Of a DNA stretch of 64,000 nt, positions 33,405-42,001 are shown one piece after another. The stretch is from Treponema sp. UBA4873. Lineage in GTDB: Bacteria; Spirochaetota; Spirochaetia; Treponematales; Treponemataceae. The stretch is taken from the NCBI GenBank assembly GCA_002399405.1, contig DHDP01000013.1:109329-173328 (forward strand), given 5' to 3'. The translations under genes were made by a program, and so were the position numbers. Below the pieces are notes generated by a model, which had not been told where the DNA came from, did not search any database, and was given only the letters and a program-made list of their open reading frames with translations. Position 1 is the stretch's first letter. Every line of letters starts with the position of its first letter.

Positions 33405-34058
33405 ATGAAAATCTACCTGGCTACCGGAAACAAAAACAAAAAGCGTGAAATGGCACAGATATTGGAAAGTCATACAGTCGTCATCCCGTCCGACGAAGGA
33501 ATAGACTTCGACCCGGTCGAGAACGGCACAACTTTTTACGAAAACAGTCTGCTGAAGGCTCGTGCACTGTACGAGCTCGTGCACTGCCCTGTCGTCGCCG
33601 ACGACTCAGGCATCTGCGTCGATGCGCTCGGAGGCGCACCGGGAATCTATTCCGCGCGGTACGGCGGCCCTTCGTTTCCTCACGGTAAACCGGACGGCAG
33701 CAGGATTCCGCAGAATGAACAGAACAAATTTCTTGTAGACCAGCTCAACGACGCGCTTGCGGAAGGCGTCGACAGCTCCCGCTTTTTGAACGGTCCGCGC
33801 TCCGCCCACTACACATGCGCAATGGTGCTGTACCTCGGAGGAGACAGACTGTACGTCGCGGAGGAAACAATGGAAGGTACGATCGTCTCCACGCCCGCAG
33901 ATGCGGCGGGAACAGGCGGATTCGGCTACGATCCGCTTTTTTTTCTGCCTCAGTACGGCAGAACGGCCGCACAGCTTTCCGACGACGAAAAAAATGCCGT
34001 TTCGCACCGGGGAAAAGCCGCGCGCGTCATACAGCGGATAATCAGCGGACTTCTGTAA
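33405..34058 (+). CDS. rdgB: XTP/dITP diphosphatase (RdgB/HAM1 family)
   Basis: It removes deaminated purine nucleotides (dITP, XTP) from the nucleotide pool. The N-terminal LATGNKNKKREM motif, the substrate motif FYENSLLKARAL, VVADDSGICVDALGGAPGIYSARYGG, GFGYDPLF and SHRGKA near the end are all family hallmarks. Length 217 is slightly above usual because of an insertion near residues 88-125. The gap to the upstream gene is 27 bp and the ribosome-binding site is weak. Confidence 0.95.
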   Translation: MKIYLATGNKNKKREMAQILESHTVVIPSDEGIDFDPVENGTTFYENSLLKARALYELVHCPVVADDSGICVDALGGAPGIYSARYGGPSFPHGKPDGSRIPQNEQNKFLVDQLNDALAEGVDSSRFLNGPRSAHYTCAMVLYLGGDRLYVAEETMEGTIVSTPADAAGTGGFGYDPLFFLPQYGRTAAQLSDDEKNAVSHRGKAARVIQRIISGLL

Positions 34059-34088
34059 GGATATACCGCACAAGATAAACAAAACAGC

Positions 34089-34116
34089 TAAAGTTTTCGC
34101 CTTGTTTCTCCGAAAA
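34089..34116 (+). promoter_or_regulatory. FliA (sigma-28)-like promoter of flaB1
   Basis: TAAAGTTT is followed by TCCGAAAA, a TAAA-N16-box layout one base longer than the enterobacterial TAAA-N15-GCCGATAA. The same N16 spacing recurs before flgN. Confidence 0.6.
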
Positions 34117-34131
34117 TATAGAGGAGTTATT

Positions 34132-34170
34132 ATGGACGGCACGACTTCGATGAAGCAGCTTTCCGGATAA
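34132..34170 (+). CDS. Twelve-codon leader ORF upstream of flaB1
   Basis: ATG GAC GGC ACG ACT TCG ATG and on encodes MDGTTSMKQLSG and a stop, with GAGGAG five bases before the ATG, a better ribosome-binding site than most genes here. It lies in the leader between the promoter and the flagellin hairpins. Its first codons closely resemble the ATGGAGGGCACAACTATG that forms the ribosome-binding site and start of flaB2, so it may be a degenerate copy of a flagellin start or a real regulatory uORF. Confidence 0.35.
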   Translation: MDGTTSMKQLSG

Positions 34171-34176
34171 TTCAAT

Positions 34177-34266
34177 TGCAGAAAAGTGTAGATGTGGCCT
34201 TGTAAACAGATGCACTTTTTTGCAGACCGGCAGAAAGGATTCTGCCGTATATCTATTCCACGGAGG
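34177..34266 (+). promoter_or_regulatory. Structured flaB1 leader with two candidate CsrA sites
   Basis: A 12-bp stem (34177-34188 with 34213-34224, one G-U pair) is followed by a perfect 8-bp hairpin CGGCAGAA/TTCTGCCG (34228-34247) whose loop is AGGA. GGA in a hairpin loop is the classic CsrA target. The ribosome-binding site CACGGAGG (34259-34266) matches CANGGANG. One site in a hairpin and one on the Shine-Dalgarno is the arrangement known from the Bacillus hag leader. csrA and fliW lie at 42-42.7 kb. Confidence 0.6.
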
Positions 34267-34274
34267 AATAAACT

Positions 34275-35135
34275 ATGGTTATCAACCACAACATGTCGGC
34301 AATGTATGCCAACCGCCAGCTGGGAATCACCGGTCTTTCAATCAATAAAGACATGGAAAAACTCTCATCAGGCGAGAAGATCAACCGCGCAGGCGACGAT
34401 GCTTCCGGTCTTGCTGTATCCGAAAAGATGCGTGCACAGATCCGCGGCTTAAATCAGGCTTCGCAGAACGCGCAGAACGGTATCAGCTTCATCCAGACGA
34501 CCGAAGGGTTTCTCCAGGAAACAACTGATATCATGCAGCGCATCCGCGAACTCGCAGTTCAATCTTCAAACGGAATCTACAGCGATGAAGACCGCATGCA
34601 GATTCAGGTTGAGGTATCTTCCCTCGTTTCCGAGGTTGACCGCATTGCAAGTTCCGCTCAGTTCAACGGAATGAATATGTTGACCGGACGTTTCGCCCGG
34701 CCGACAGGTGAAAATACTGTCACAGCATCCATGTGGTTCCACATCGGAGCAAACATGGATCAGCGCATGCAGGTGTACGTTGGAACAATGTCAGCTGCTG
34801 CACTCGGTGTCCGCTCAGTCGGCTCCGAAGACAAAATTACACTCATGACACCGGAAGATGCCAACCGCGCTATCGGTACTATCGACGAGGCTCTGAAGAA
34901 GATCAACAAGCAGCGTGCAGATCTTGGTGCATACCAGAACCGTATGGAATTTTCAGTAAAAGGCCTTAATAACGCCTCTGAAAATCTGCAGGCTTCCGAA
35001 TCACGCATCCGTGATACGGACATGGCTTCCCAGATGGTACAGTTCACAAAGAATTCTGTTCTGCAGCAGGCTGGTACTGCTATGCTGGCTCAGGCCAACA
35101 CGCAGTCGCAGAATGTCTTGTCATTACTGAGATAG
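34275..35135 (+). CDS. flaB: Flagellin FlaB-type, copy 1
   Basis: This is a core protein of the periplasmic flagellar filament. It has conserved N-terminal D0/D1 helices (MVINHNMSAMYANRQLG ... KLSSGEKINRAGDDASGL) and C-terminal D1/D0 (SESRIRDTDMASQMVQFTK ... NVLSLLR) with a very short centre, as expected for spirochete FlaB proteins without outer domains. No signal peptide. Length 286. Copy 2 lies 328 bp downstream and shares both ends; the centres differ (an insert ENTVTASMWFH in this copy). The gene is led by a FliA-like promoter and a structured leader and ended by its own hairpin. Confidence 0.95.
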   Translation: MVINHNMSAMYANRQLGITGLSINKDMEKLSSGEKINRAGDDASGLAVSEKMRAQIRGLNQASQNAQNGISFIQTTEGFLQETTDIMQRIRELAVQSSNGIYSDEDRMQIQVEVSSLVSEVDRIASSAQFNGMNMLTGRFARPTGENTVTASMWFHIGANMDQRMQVYVGTMSAAALGVRSVGSEDKITLMTPEDANRAIGTIDEALKKINKQRADLGAYQNRMEFSVKGLNNASENLQASESRIRDTDMASQMVQFTKNSVLQQAGTAMLAQANTQSQNVLSLLR

Positions 35136-35149
35136 TGTATTATACTTTG

Positions 35150-35187
35150 TAATAGAGGAATTGCGGGCAGCCGCCCTTCCTCTATTA
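35150..35187 (+). terminator. Hairpin terminator after flaB1
   Basis: The 11-bp arms TAATAGAGGAA and TTCCTCTATTA are perfect and enclose a GGGC/GCCC inner stem. The U tract is poor, so it may serve partly to protect the flagellin message 3' end. Confidence 0.65.
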
Positions 35188-35314
35188 CATTGCGCGGTGT
35201 TTTTGCTCTGCTCTTTTCTTTACCCGAATACACCCACAAATACGGTACTTTATCCGGCATGTTTTCAGACATGTCCTGTTCTTTGAAAAAGTGTCTTTCA
35301 TTTGTCTATGGCGG

Positions 35315-35455
35315 CAGGAGAAATCGGCTTTTGTAAAAGGTTGATTTTTCCTGCTGTAAGGGTCTGAAACTGATTACCGGGGGCGCAATAACCGGAAATC
35401 AGCCCGCACAGGCAGGACGCAGAACACGATGTTCTGCGGTACGTAAACATGGAGG
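35315..35455 (+). promoter_or_regulatory. flaB2 control region: FliA-like promoter, three hairpins, CsrA-type RBS
   Basis: TAAA (35334-35337), 15 bp, GCTGTAAG (35353-35360) is a partial sigma-28 match. It sits inside an inverted repeat (35315-35325 with 35343-35353). Two hairpins follow, CTGATT-CCGG type (35370-35402) and perfect CGCAGAAC/GTTCTGCG (35418-35438). CATGGAGG (35448-35455) is the ribosome-binding site and matches the CsrA consensus CANGGANG. The last hairpin shares GCAGAA/TTCTGC with the flaB1 leader but its loop (ACGAT) lacks GGA. From 35188 to 35314 I see nothing else. Confidence 0.5.
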
Positions 35456-35463
35456 GCACAACT

Positions 35464-36315
35464 ATGGTTATTAATCACAATATGAGCTCTCTCTATGCGG
35501 ACCGTGTGCTCGGCATCTCGAATGCCAGCATTCAGGGAAACATCGAGAAACTCTCTTCCGGCGAGCGGATTAACAAAGCAGGCGATGATGCATCAGGACT
35601 TGCAGTATCTGAAAAGATGCGTTCACAGATCCGCGGTCTGAACCAGGCAGGACGCAACATCGAAAACGGTGTTTCGTTCATTCAGACAACAGAAGGATAT
35701 CTGACGGAAACGACAGACATTCTTCAGCGTGTCCGTGAGCTTGCTGTTCAGTCGGCGAACGGAATCTACAGCGATGAAGACCGCATGCAGATTCAGGTCG
35801 AAGTATCACAGCTTGTTTCCGAAGTGGACCGCATTGCAAGTCAGGCACAGTTCAACGGTATGAATCTTCTTACCGGAGGTTTCGGCCGCAGCGACGGTGC
35901 TCGCACAATGCAGTTCCAAGTCGGTGCAAATGTTGACCAGAACGTTCGTGTATATATCGGCACAATGACCGCTCAGGCTCTCGGGCTCAAGGGCGCACAG
36001 GGTGCTGATGAGCAGATTTCCATTTCTTCACCGGATGCAGCAAATGCTGCTCTGGCAACTGTAGACAACGCACTGAAAAACGTAACAAAACAGCGCGCGG
36101 ATCTCGGTGCATACCAGAACCGGTTTGAAATGGCTGCAAAAGGTATCAACATTGCTGCAGAAAACACACAGGCGGCTGAATCACGTATCCGCGATACGGA
36201 TATGGCAACCGAGATGGTCAACTACACACGGAACTCGATTCTCACACAAGCGGGTACCGCAATGCTGGCCCAGGCAAACAACCAGTCGCAGAACGTATTG
36301 TCGTTACTGAGATAA
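35464..36315 (+). CDS. flaB: Flagellin FlaB-type, copy 2
   Basis: This is a second filament core protein of 283 residues, with the same conserved ends as copy 1 and a divergent centre near residues 135-200. An ATG at 35449 is in frame but lies within the Shine-Dalgarno region and would add MEGTT; MVINHNMSSLYADRVLG at 35464 is the standard flagellin N-terminus. Treponemes usually have more than one FlaB. It is followed by its own terminator and then flaG. Confidence 0.95.
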   Translation: MVINHNMSSLYADRVLGISNASIQGNIEKLSSGERINKAGDDASGLAVSEKMRSQIRGLNQAGRNIENGVSFIQTTEGYLTETTDILQRVRELAVQSANGIYSDEDRMQIQVEVSQLVSEVDRIASQAQFNGMNLLTGGFGRSDGARTMQFQVGANVDQNVRVYIGTMTAQALGLKGAQGADEQISISSPDAANAALATVDNALKNVTKQRADLGAYQNRFEMAAKGINIAAENTQAAESRIRDTDMATEMVNYTRNSILTQAGTAMLAQANNQSQNVLSLLR

Positions 36316-36374
36316 AATCGGATTACTGCTGAAGAGATAACTGGATGTCATCTTTTTGACAGTAAACAACGTGG

Positions 36375-36407
36375 ACGGAAGGGTGCGCCCCCTTCCCGTT
36401 CTTTTTT
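36375..36407 (+). terminator. Rho-independent terminator after flaB2
   Basis: ACGGAAGGG pairs with CCCTTCCCGT (one bulged C) and a TTCTTTTTT tract follows. Confidence 0.8.
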
Positions 36408-36423
36408 CAGGAGGAAAATGCCC

Positions 36424-36807
36424 ATGAATACAATTAGTACAAACGGGCAGAATTTGGCAATGGATGGCCAGAATTACTTCAAAGCTGCATCTTCAAAAAA
36501 AATACCGGCAAGTGAGAGCAGCGCTGGTATTAATGTCATAGCTCCTACAGGGGCCGAGGTCGCTCAGAACATTGTCCAGAATCTTGCCGAAGTAAAAGAG
36601 GCTGCACAGCAGCTTCAAAAATTATCTGATATGGTTATGGGGCCGAAACTGCAGTTCCGCATTAATCAGGAACTGGGCAGCATCGTCATTAATGTTGTAG
36701 ATCCAAGCACCGATAAGGTGATAAAGGAGATACCGTCTGAAGATATGCAGAAATTAAAGGTCAGAATGAAAAAAGCAATAGGAATGCTTTTCAATGAATT
36801 GATCTAA
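36424..36807 (+). CDS. flaG: FlaG-family flagellar protein
   Basis: FlaG proteins sit between flagellin and fliD genes and affect filament length. The C-terminal half has the family signature: QFRINQELGSIVINVVDPST, then VIKEIPSEDMQKLK. The N-terminal half is low-complexity and variable. Two in-frame ATGs are possible: 36418, only 3 bases after AGGAGG, and 36424, 9 bases after it; I prefer the latter. The flaB-flaG-fliD order supports the call. Confidence 0.88.
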   Translation: MNTISTNGQNLAMDGQNYFKAASSKKIPASESSAGINVIAPTGAEVAQNIVQNLAEVKEAAQQLQKLSDMVMGPKLQFRINQELGSIVINVVDPSTDKVIKEIPSEDMQKLKVRMKKAIGMLFNELI

Positions 36808-36835
36808 GGATGTATTCTTTCAGGCAAACCGGATT

Positions 36836-38890
36836 ATGGCTGGAATAAATATACCTGGTGTCACTGACCAATATAATACGAACGATACGGTAGAAAAGCT
36901 GATGAAGGTTGAGCGAATCCCGCTGACAAGGGAGCAGGATTCGCTGAAAACCTTTAAGGCTCAGAAAGATGCGTGGCGGGATGTCAACAGGAAAATGTCG
37001 GCACTTCGTGACAGCGTTAAAACTCTTTATTCTTATGACAATCCGTTCAACAACAAGCTATCATCGACGACCGATGAATATGCAATTACTGCAGATGCAG
37101 GACGTGCAGCCTCATATGATTCATTCAAAATAGATGTAATACAGCCCGCTACTGCGGACCGCTTTCTTTCCTCAGAACTTCCCGCGGACTCTACTGTTCC
37201 GGGGGGAACATATACGTTTAAAGTGGCGGACAAGACTGTAACGCTCCGATGGAACGGCGGGACACTTTCCGATTTTTCCGATGCAATCAATAAACGGGGC
37301 GGCGACATACTGAAGTCTCTCGTCATAGGAGCAGGTGCGGGAAAAAAAACGCTGCTCATAGAGTCGCTGAAAACCGGTGAAGCGAACAGATTAACATTTG
37401 AGGACGATGCGAAGACATTCGCCGTCTCTTCGGGAATGATTTCCCCTGTAAAAAACAGCACGTCCGAATTCGGCACGATGCAGACAGAGTTCCGCCCTGC
37501 TCCTGCGGAAAGCGTCACGGAACAAAGCGGAATGCCGAAAATCAGCAACGGAAACATTACGGTCGCTTCAAAAACAGTTACCATTCCGCCGAGGAGCGGT
37601 TTTTCCCTTACTATACCGTCGAACGTCGGCTCAAATCAGCACCTCGTCTTTACTTTAACAAAACAGCCTGTCGACGATATTACCGCGGAACTTAATAAAG
37701 TACCGGCAACACCGCAGCTTCCCGATGCAGGTTCAGCTTCGTTCGGGGACATAACAATTAACAACAGCCCGTCCGATACGCTGATCGGGAATGCCGTTCC
37801 GACACAACGGGAACCGCTCGCGCCCGTTTCATCGGACAGCGTCGTATTTGCAGTCATGGCGGACGGAAGCGAAAAAGAAATCCTGACGCCGCAGATTCTT
37901 ACCGATGCGGAGACGAAAGTCGACATCGACATGAAAGAGTACAGCGACATAAAGTCAATAGCAGTACGCAACAGAAACACGGGGGTAAGTCTTGCAATGT
38001 CGTCCGTTTCCGCATACGATCCCAAAGCAGCGTCGGGATACGAACCGAACAACGCGGTTACGACTGCAGGCGACGCGGTTATTAGATACGAGGGAATAAC
38101 AATCAAACGGTCCACAAACGACATCGACGACGTCATTCCCTCCGTGACACTGCACGTGCATGCAAAGACGGACAAAACTGCGGTAATAAGCGTAAAACCT
38201 GACACGGAGTCTTCAAAGCAGGCTCTTATAACTTTTGTCGGAAAATACAACGAAGCGCTCGCGGAAATCAATATTCTTTCGCAAAATAAGCCGGAACTTG
38301 TGGACGAACTTACCTATCTTTCCGATGATGACCGAAAAAAAGAAACTGAAAAGCTCGGAATATTTCTCAGCGACTTTTCTCTTACAAACGTCAAAAGCAG
38401 TCTGCAGGCGATTGAAAGCGGGAAATACGCGGCCAGCGATTCTGCAAAAATTACAATGCTTTCGCAGGCAGGCGTATCAACGAGCGCGTCGGGCAGTTAT
38501 TCGGGATATTCTGAAAGCAGACTCCGAGGCTATCTCGAAATAGACGAAAAGAAACTCGATTCTGCGCTTGCAAACAATCTCGACGACATAAAAAACATGT
38601 TCGGTTACGATTCCGACGGAGACCTCATAGTCGATTCGGGCATAGCGTACCGTCTTGACAAGGAGCTGACCGCATATGTGCAGACAGGGGGCATTATTGC
38701 CGCAAAGACAAGCAGTCTTGATTCCCAAATAAAAACGTCTGAGTCAAAAATAGCGAAACTTGAAACGCAAATGGACCAGAAGGAACAGGAACTCAGACAG
38801 AAATACGCAAGCATGGAAGGCTCTCTCAACAGTCTTGAAACTCAGCAGTCAACGATTTCCAATTTCTCAAAACAGAACGGAAATCAGTAA
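36836..38890 (+). CDS. fliD: Flagellar filament cap protein FliD
   Basis: It caps the filament and folds exported flagellin. The N-terminal FliD domain begins MAGINIPGVTDQYNTNDTVEKLM with coiled heptads to residue 65. The C-terminal domain (about 430-684) has the typical IKNMFGYDSDGDLIVDSG and a long coiled coil at the end. At 684 residues it is longer than enteric FliD; the middle is a Thr/Ser-rich variable part. It is followed 20 bp later by a gene in the place where fliS is usually found. Confidence 0.93.
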   Translation: MAGINIPGVTDQYNTNDTVEKLMKVERIPLTREQDSLKTFKAQKDAWRDVNRKMSALRDSVKTLYSYDNPFNNKLSSTTDEYAITADAGRAASYDSFKIDVIQPATADRFLSSELPADSTVPGGTYTFKVADKTVTLRWNGGTLSDFSDAINKRGGDILKSLVIGAGAGKKTLLIESLKTGEANRLTFEDDAKTFAVSSGMISPVKNSTSEFGTMQTEFRPAPAESVTEQSGMPKISNGNITVASKTVTIPPRSGFSLTIPSNVGSNQHLVFTLTKQPVDDITAELNKVPATPQLPDAGSASFGDITINNSPSDTLIGNAVPTQREPLAPVSSDSVVFAVMADGSEKEILTPQILTDAETKVDIDMKEYSDIKSIAVRNRNTGVSLAMSSVSAYDPKAASGYEPNNAVTTAGDAVIRYEGITIKRSTNDIDDVIPSVTLHVHAKTDKTAVISVKPDTESSKQALITFVGKYNEALAEINILSQNKPELVDELTYLSDDDRKKETEKLGIFLSDFSLTNVKSSLQAIESGKYAASDSAKITMLSQAGVSTSASGSYSGYSESRLRGYLEIDEKKLDSALANNLDDIKNMFGYDSDGDLIVDSGIAYRLDKELTAYVQTGGIIAAKTSSLDSQIKTSESKIAKLETQMDQKEQELRQKYASMEGSLNSLETQQSTISNFSKQNGNQ

Positions 38891-38909
38891 TAACAAGGAA
38901 GGCAGCAGC

Positions 38910-39509
38910 ATGGATTTATTTGTTAATGGTGCAAAAGTAGATGCAACACTCGAAAATGAAAAAACAATCGGCGACGTACTCCGCTCGTTTGAATCGACAT
39001 GTGAACAGAACGACGCTGCTGTCATCGGCATAAAGGTCGATGATGAAAAGGTCGATGCGGATTCCTTTGATTCGTATGCAGTGAGACCGCTGACGGAAAA
39101 TATGAAATTCGAATTCGACGTCGTCACAAAGCAGGCCATAGGAGATGCCTTCAAGCGGCTTTCGACGCTTTTTAACACGCTTGCGGAGCGCATGGAGCAG
39201 GTTCCCGTCGACCTTCAGAGCGGAAAAGGGAAAGCTGCGGGTGAGTCGATTACGCAGCTTGCGGACAACATCGAACTTTTCTGCCATACGGCCGCGCTCT
39301 CTTCTCTTTTCCCCGAAACATACAAATCAATGCTCATAGACAACAAACCGTTTGCGGATTTCTTTGCGGATTTCACGCCGGTACTTTCGCAGTTTGAAGA
39401 AGCACTCCAGGCAAACGACACCGTTCTCGTCGGAGACCTTTCCGAATATGAAATATGTCCCCGGCTCATAGCCGTATCAAAAGCGCTGGAGGCATTCCAT
39501 GACATTTAA
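38910..39509 (+). CDS. Two-domain protein in the fliS position; function unknown
   Basis: Residues 1-75 (MDLFVNGAKVDATLENEKTI and on) look like a ubiquitin/ThiS-type beta-grasp fold. Residues 80-199 are four or so amphipathic helices, a helical bundle in outline like FliS-type export chaperones. I do not recognise the family and the fold reading is inference. AAGGAAGG precedes the ATG; the frame is open far upstream inside fliD, but that part is a shadow. It overlaps the PilZ gene by 11 bp. Confidence 0.7.
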   Translation: MDLFVNGAKVDATLENEKTIGDVLRSFESTCEQNDAAVIGIKVDDEKVDADSFDSYAVRPLTENMKFEFDVVTKQAIGDAFKRLSTLFNTLAERMEQVPVDLQSGKGKAAGESITQLADNIELFCHTAALSSLFPETYKSMLIDNKPFADFFADFTPVLSQFEEALQANDTVLVGDLSEYEICPRLIAVSKALEAFHDI

Positions 39510-40608
39510 CACGGGTACAGGCTCAACGCCGCTCATAGCCCGTCAGACAAAAGGTGTTTACAATTTTCTTATTATTCCTCTTGTCGTTATCTGTTTTTTT
39601 CTCGTATTGTCGATTCTGCTCAACCGGTTAAAAAAACAGCACGAAACTCCCGAATGGATAGAAGCTCAGAAAAAACGGCTTACAAACAGAAAAGACATTA
39701 CCGATTTTGCGCAGAAGCATTCGCTCACGCGTGCGGATTCGGAACTTCTGTGGGAAATCTGCAGAAAAAATAAGACGCCGAACATCTGTTACCTGATACA
39801 CGATTCGGCCGCTGTAGAAGCTCTTTTCAAATCCTCTTATCTGGAAATGAAAGCGAAACATGAGGCGGAAGAAAAAATCACGGAACTTTTCCGGCTCAGG
39901 TACCGTCTCGAGATTGCCGAAGCTTCGACTTCAATCATAACTTCAACGACGACTATTCCCGAAAGTACGACGCTTACATATATAGCTCCGAACGGCATGC
40001 AGATTCTCTGTTCATTGAAAAAAAACATCCCGGAAAACATGATTCTTTCCATTCCGCCCCAGCTTTATGAATCGGGAACAAAACCTCCGCCGCTTTCAAA
40101 GGCTGTGTTTTCGTTCGTTGCATATACGGGAATGCATTATATGTTTTCAACGCGCGTCATCCGGTATTCGACGGGGCTCGACAATCAGAATGAAATGGCG
40201 CTCGCACAGACAAACGATCTTCGTCCCCAAACAAGACGGCAGTCAAAGCGCATAGACATGGATACTCCATGCCTCTTCTCTGCCGTAAAAGAAAGCGACA
40301 TGCTAAAAAAGGTTTCTTTTGTTCCGCTCGAGAAACAGTATGAATGCGTACTTTCAAACATCTCTGCAGACGGCTGCTGTATAATCACTCCTCTGCCGAT
40401 TAAGGAAAACCAGAACATATGCGTATCAATTCCGCTCGGCGGCGAAACATTCCAAACGATCGGAAGGATAGTCGCAACCAGAAGAAACCCCGTGAACAAT
40501 ATGTTCTTCCTCCATATCAGCTTCATCCAAATCGAACCGAGTGTCCGAAACAAAATATTCGCTTTTGTCTACGGCTACAACACAAATTCGGGTTATACTG
40601 CCACTTGA
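39499..40608 (+). CDS. Membrane-anchored PilZ-domain (c-di-GMP-binding) protein
   Basis: A membrane helix at about residues 22-42 is followed by a helical region and then a YcgR-like N-domain and a PilZ domain (about 245-360). Both c-di-GMP motifs are present: RRQSKR gives RxxxR and NISADG gives (D/N)xSxxG, so ligand binding is likely. Location in the flagellar cluster suggests control of motility. The initial codons overlap the previous gene. Confidence 0.88.
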   Translation: MTFNTGTGSTPLIARQTKGVYNFLIIPLVVICFFLVLSILLNRLKKQHETPEWIEAQKKRLTNRKDITDFAQKHSLTRADSELLWEICRKNKTPNICYLIHDSAAVEALFKSSYLEMKAKHEAEEKITELFRLRYRLEIAEASTSIITSTTTIPESTTLTYIAPNGMQILCSLKKNIPENMILSIPPQLYESGTKPPPLSKAVFSFVAYTGMHYMFSTRVIRYSTGLDNQNEMALAQTNDLRPQTRRQSKRIDMDTPCLFSAVKESDMLKKVSFVPLEKQYECVLSNISADGCCIITPLPIKENQNICVSIPLGGETFQTIGRIVATRRNPVNNMFFLHISFIQIEPSVRNKIFAFVYGYNTNSGYTAT

Positions 40609-40641
40609 ACAACCTCATACATTTGAGTATTCTATACAACT

Positions 40642-40902
40642 ATGAAAGTGCTGGAAATTCGAAATGTCTACAGGGAAGACGGATTCATTTATTATTTCCG
40701 TAAATTCAAAGGAGATGCCGTCGTTCAACTTCCTTTAGGCGCACAGGAAACTCCGATTACATTCAGCATAGAAGTAAGTCCGCTCGGAACAAAGAATATC
40801 GAAGTCAATCTTACCCAGCCGATTGATTATCCTGTCATTCCGATGAAGAAAGCTTTAAAAGAATTCATCGGAATAGAAGATTCGGAAGGAAAACTACCCT
40901 GA
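40642..40902 (+). CDS. Small conserved-looking protein of unknown function
   Basis: This 86-residue acidic-ended protein begins MKVLEIRNVYREDGFIYYF, appears beta-rich, and has no signal or membrane segment. It overlaps tsaE by one base (TGATG), so it is probably translated with it. It may be a treponemal companion of tsaE, but nothing in the sequence shows a role. Confidence 0.75.
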   Translation: MKVLEIRNVYREDGFIYYFRKFKGDAVVQLPLGAQETPITFSIEVSPLGTKNIEVNLTQPIDYPVIPMKKALKEFIGIEDSEGKLP

Positions 40903-41330
40903 TGATTTTCCATACAAACAGTGCAGAAGAAACTGTCGAACTCGGCAGAAAAATCGGTGAAAAGCTGCAAAAAGGCGACGTCATCGCGATGCAGGGAACG
41001 CTTGCAGCAGGCAAAACGACAATTACGAAGGGAATAGCCGCAGCTTTAGGCGTAAAAGACGTCATCACAAGTCCGACGTTCTGTCTTATCAGCGAGTACA
41101 GCGGTAAAATGCCGCTCTATCATATGGACGTGTACCGCCTCGACGGTGCGGAGGACTTCGTCAACCTCGGTACCGACGACATGATTTACGGCGACGGGGT
41201 TTCAGTCATCGAATGGAGCGAAAAAATCATGAGTGAACTCCCAAAAAAAACAATCAAACTCGTGATTACGCCGAAAGAAGACGGCTCTCGCGAAATAACG
41301 CTCGACAACTGGCCGTATGGAGAAATATAA
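40902..41330 (+). CDS. tsaE: tRNA threonylcarbamoyladenosine biosynthesis ATPase TsaE
   Basis: It takes part in making t6A37 in ANN-decoding tRNAs together with TsaB and TsaD. Walker A is GTLAAGKTT at residues 32-40, followed by ITSPTFCLISEY, YHMDVYRLDG and VIEWSEKI, all family hallmarks. Length 142 is normal. Its stop overlaps the tsaB start. Confidence 0.95.
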   Translation: MIFHTNSAEETVELGRKIGEKLQKGDVIAMQGTLAAGKTTITKGIAAALGVKDVITSPTFCLISEYSGKMPLYHMDVYRLDGAEDFVNLGTDDMIYGDGVSVIEWSEKIMSELPKKTIKLVITPKEDGSREITLDNWPYGEI

Positions 41331-42001
41331 TGAAAGCACTTGCAATCGATTCAGCCGTCACGCGGCTTTCCGTCGCCGCTAAAAACGATGATAAAACAGT
41401 ATCCGCCGTGTACGACATCGGCATGAAACAATCCGAAACGATTCTTCCTGCAGTCGACTATGTTCTTTCAAAAGCGGGTCTTATGCCTTCCGAACTCGAC
41501 TACACGGCGCTCTGCGAGGGACCGGGCTCGTTCACGGGACTCAGGCTCGCGTTCGCGGCCCTTAAAGCCGTAGAACACGCCGGAAACGTTCCGCTCTACG
41601 GCATTCCGACACTCGAAACATATGCGCAGCCGTACCGGAAGCTCCCTCTCCCGGTAGTTTCCGTCGTCGACGCTAAGAAAGATAAATTTTACGCGGCAGT
41701 TTACGACGGAGAAAAAGAACTCCTTCCCGCCGGCGATTATGAAATCGCCCGGATTACGGACGTATTGAAGGATAGAAAGGAATTGTTAATATGCGGTCCG
41801 GACGCCGGAATGTTTGCAGAGAGGACTGCGGAATTCCGTACTACTGAAAAAATGTATGTGATGCCGTTCACCGAAGTAACGACGGATGCGCTTTTCGCGC
41901 TCGCAGAGGAGCGCATCGCACGGAACGTTCCGCCGCTCAAAGATTTCGACGGACCGGTTTACCTTCGTGCGAGCGAGGCTGAAGAGCATATTACTGCTTG
42001 A
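41330..42001 (+). CDS. tsaB: tRNA threonylcarbamoyladenosine biosynthesis protein TsaB
   Basis: It is the scaffold partner of TsaD in t6A synthesis. The start MKALAIDSA, the motif CEGPGSFTGLRLAFA near residues 63-77 and GIPTLE identify the family. Length 223. It directly follows tsaE. Its last 11 bases overlap, tail to tail, the end of csrA on the other strand. Confidence 0.94.
   Translation: MKALAIDSAVTRLSVAAKNDDKTVSAVYDIGMKQSETILPAVDYVLSKAGLMPSELDYTALCEGPGSFTGLRLAFAALKAVEHAGNVPLYGIPTLETYAQPYRKLPLPVVSVVDAKKDKFYAAVYDGEKELLPAGDYEIARITDVLKDRKELLICGPDAGMFAERTAEFRTTEKMYVMPFTEVTTDALFALAEERIARNVPPLKDFDGPVYLRASEAEEHITA

Noticed and set aside
35449..35463. ATG at 35449 as the flaB2 start
   Set aside because: It lies inside the Shine-Dalgarno region; the standard flagellin N-terminus begins at 35464.
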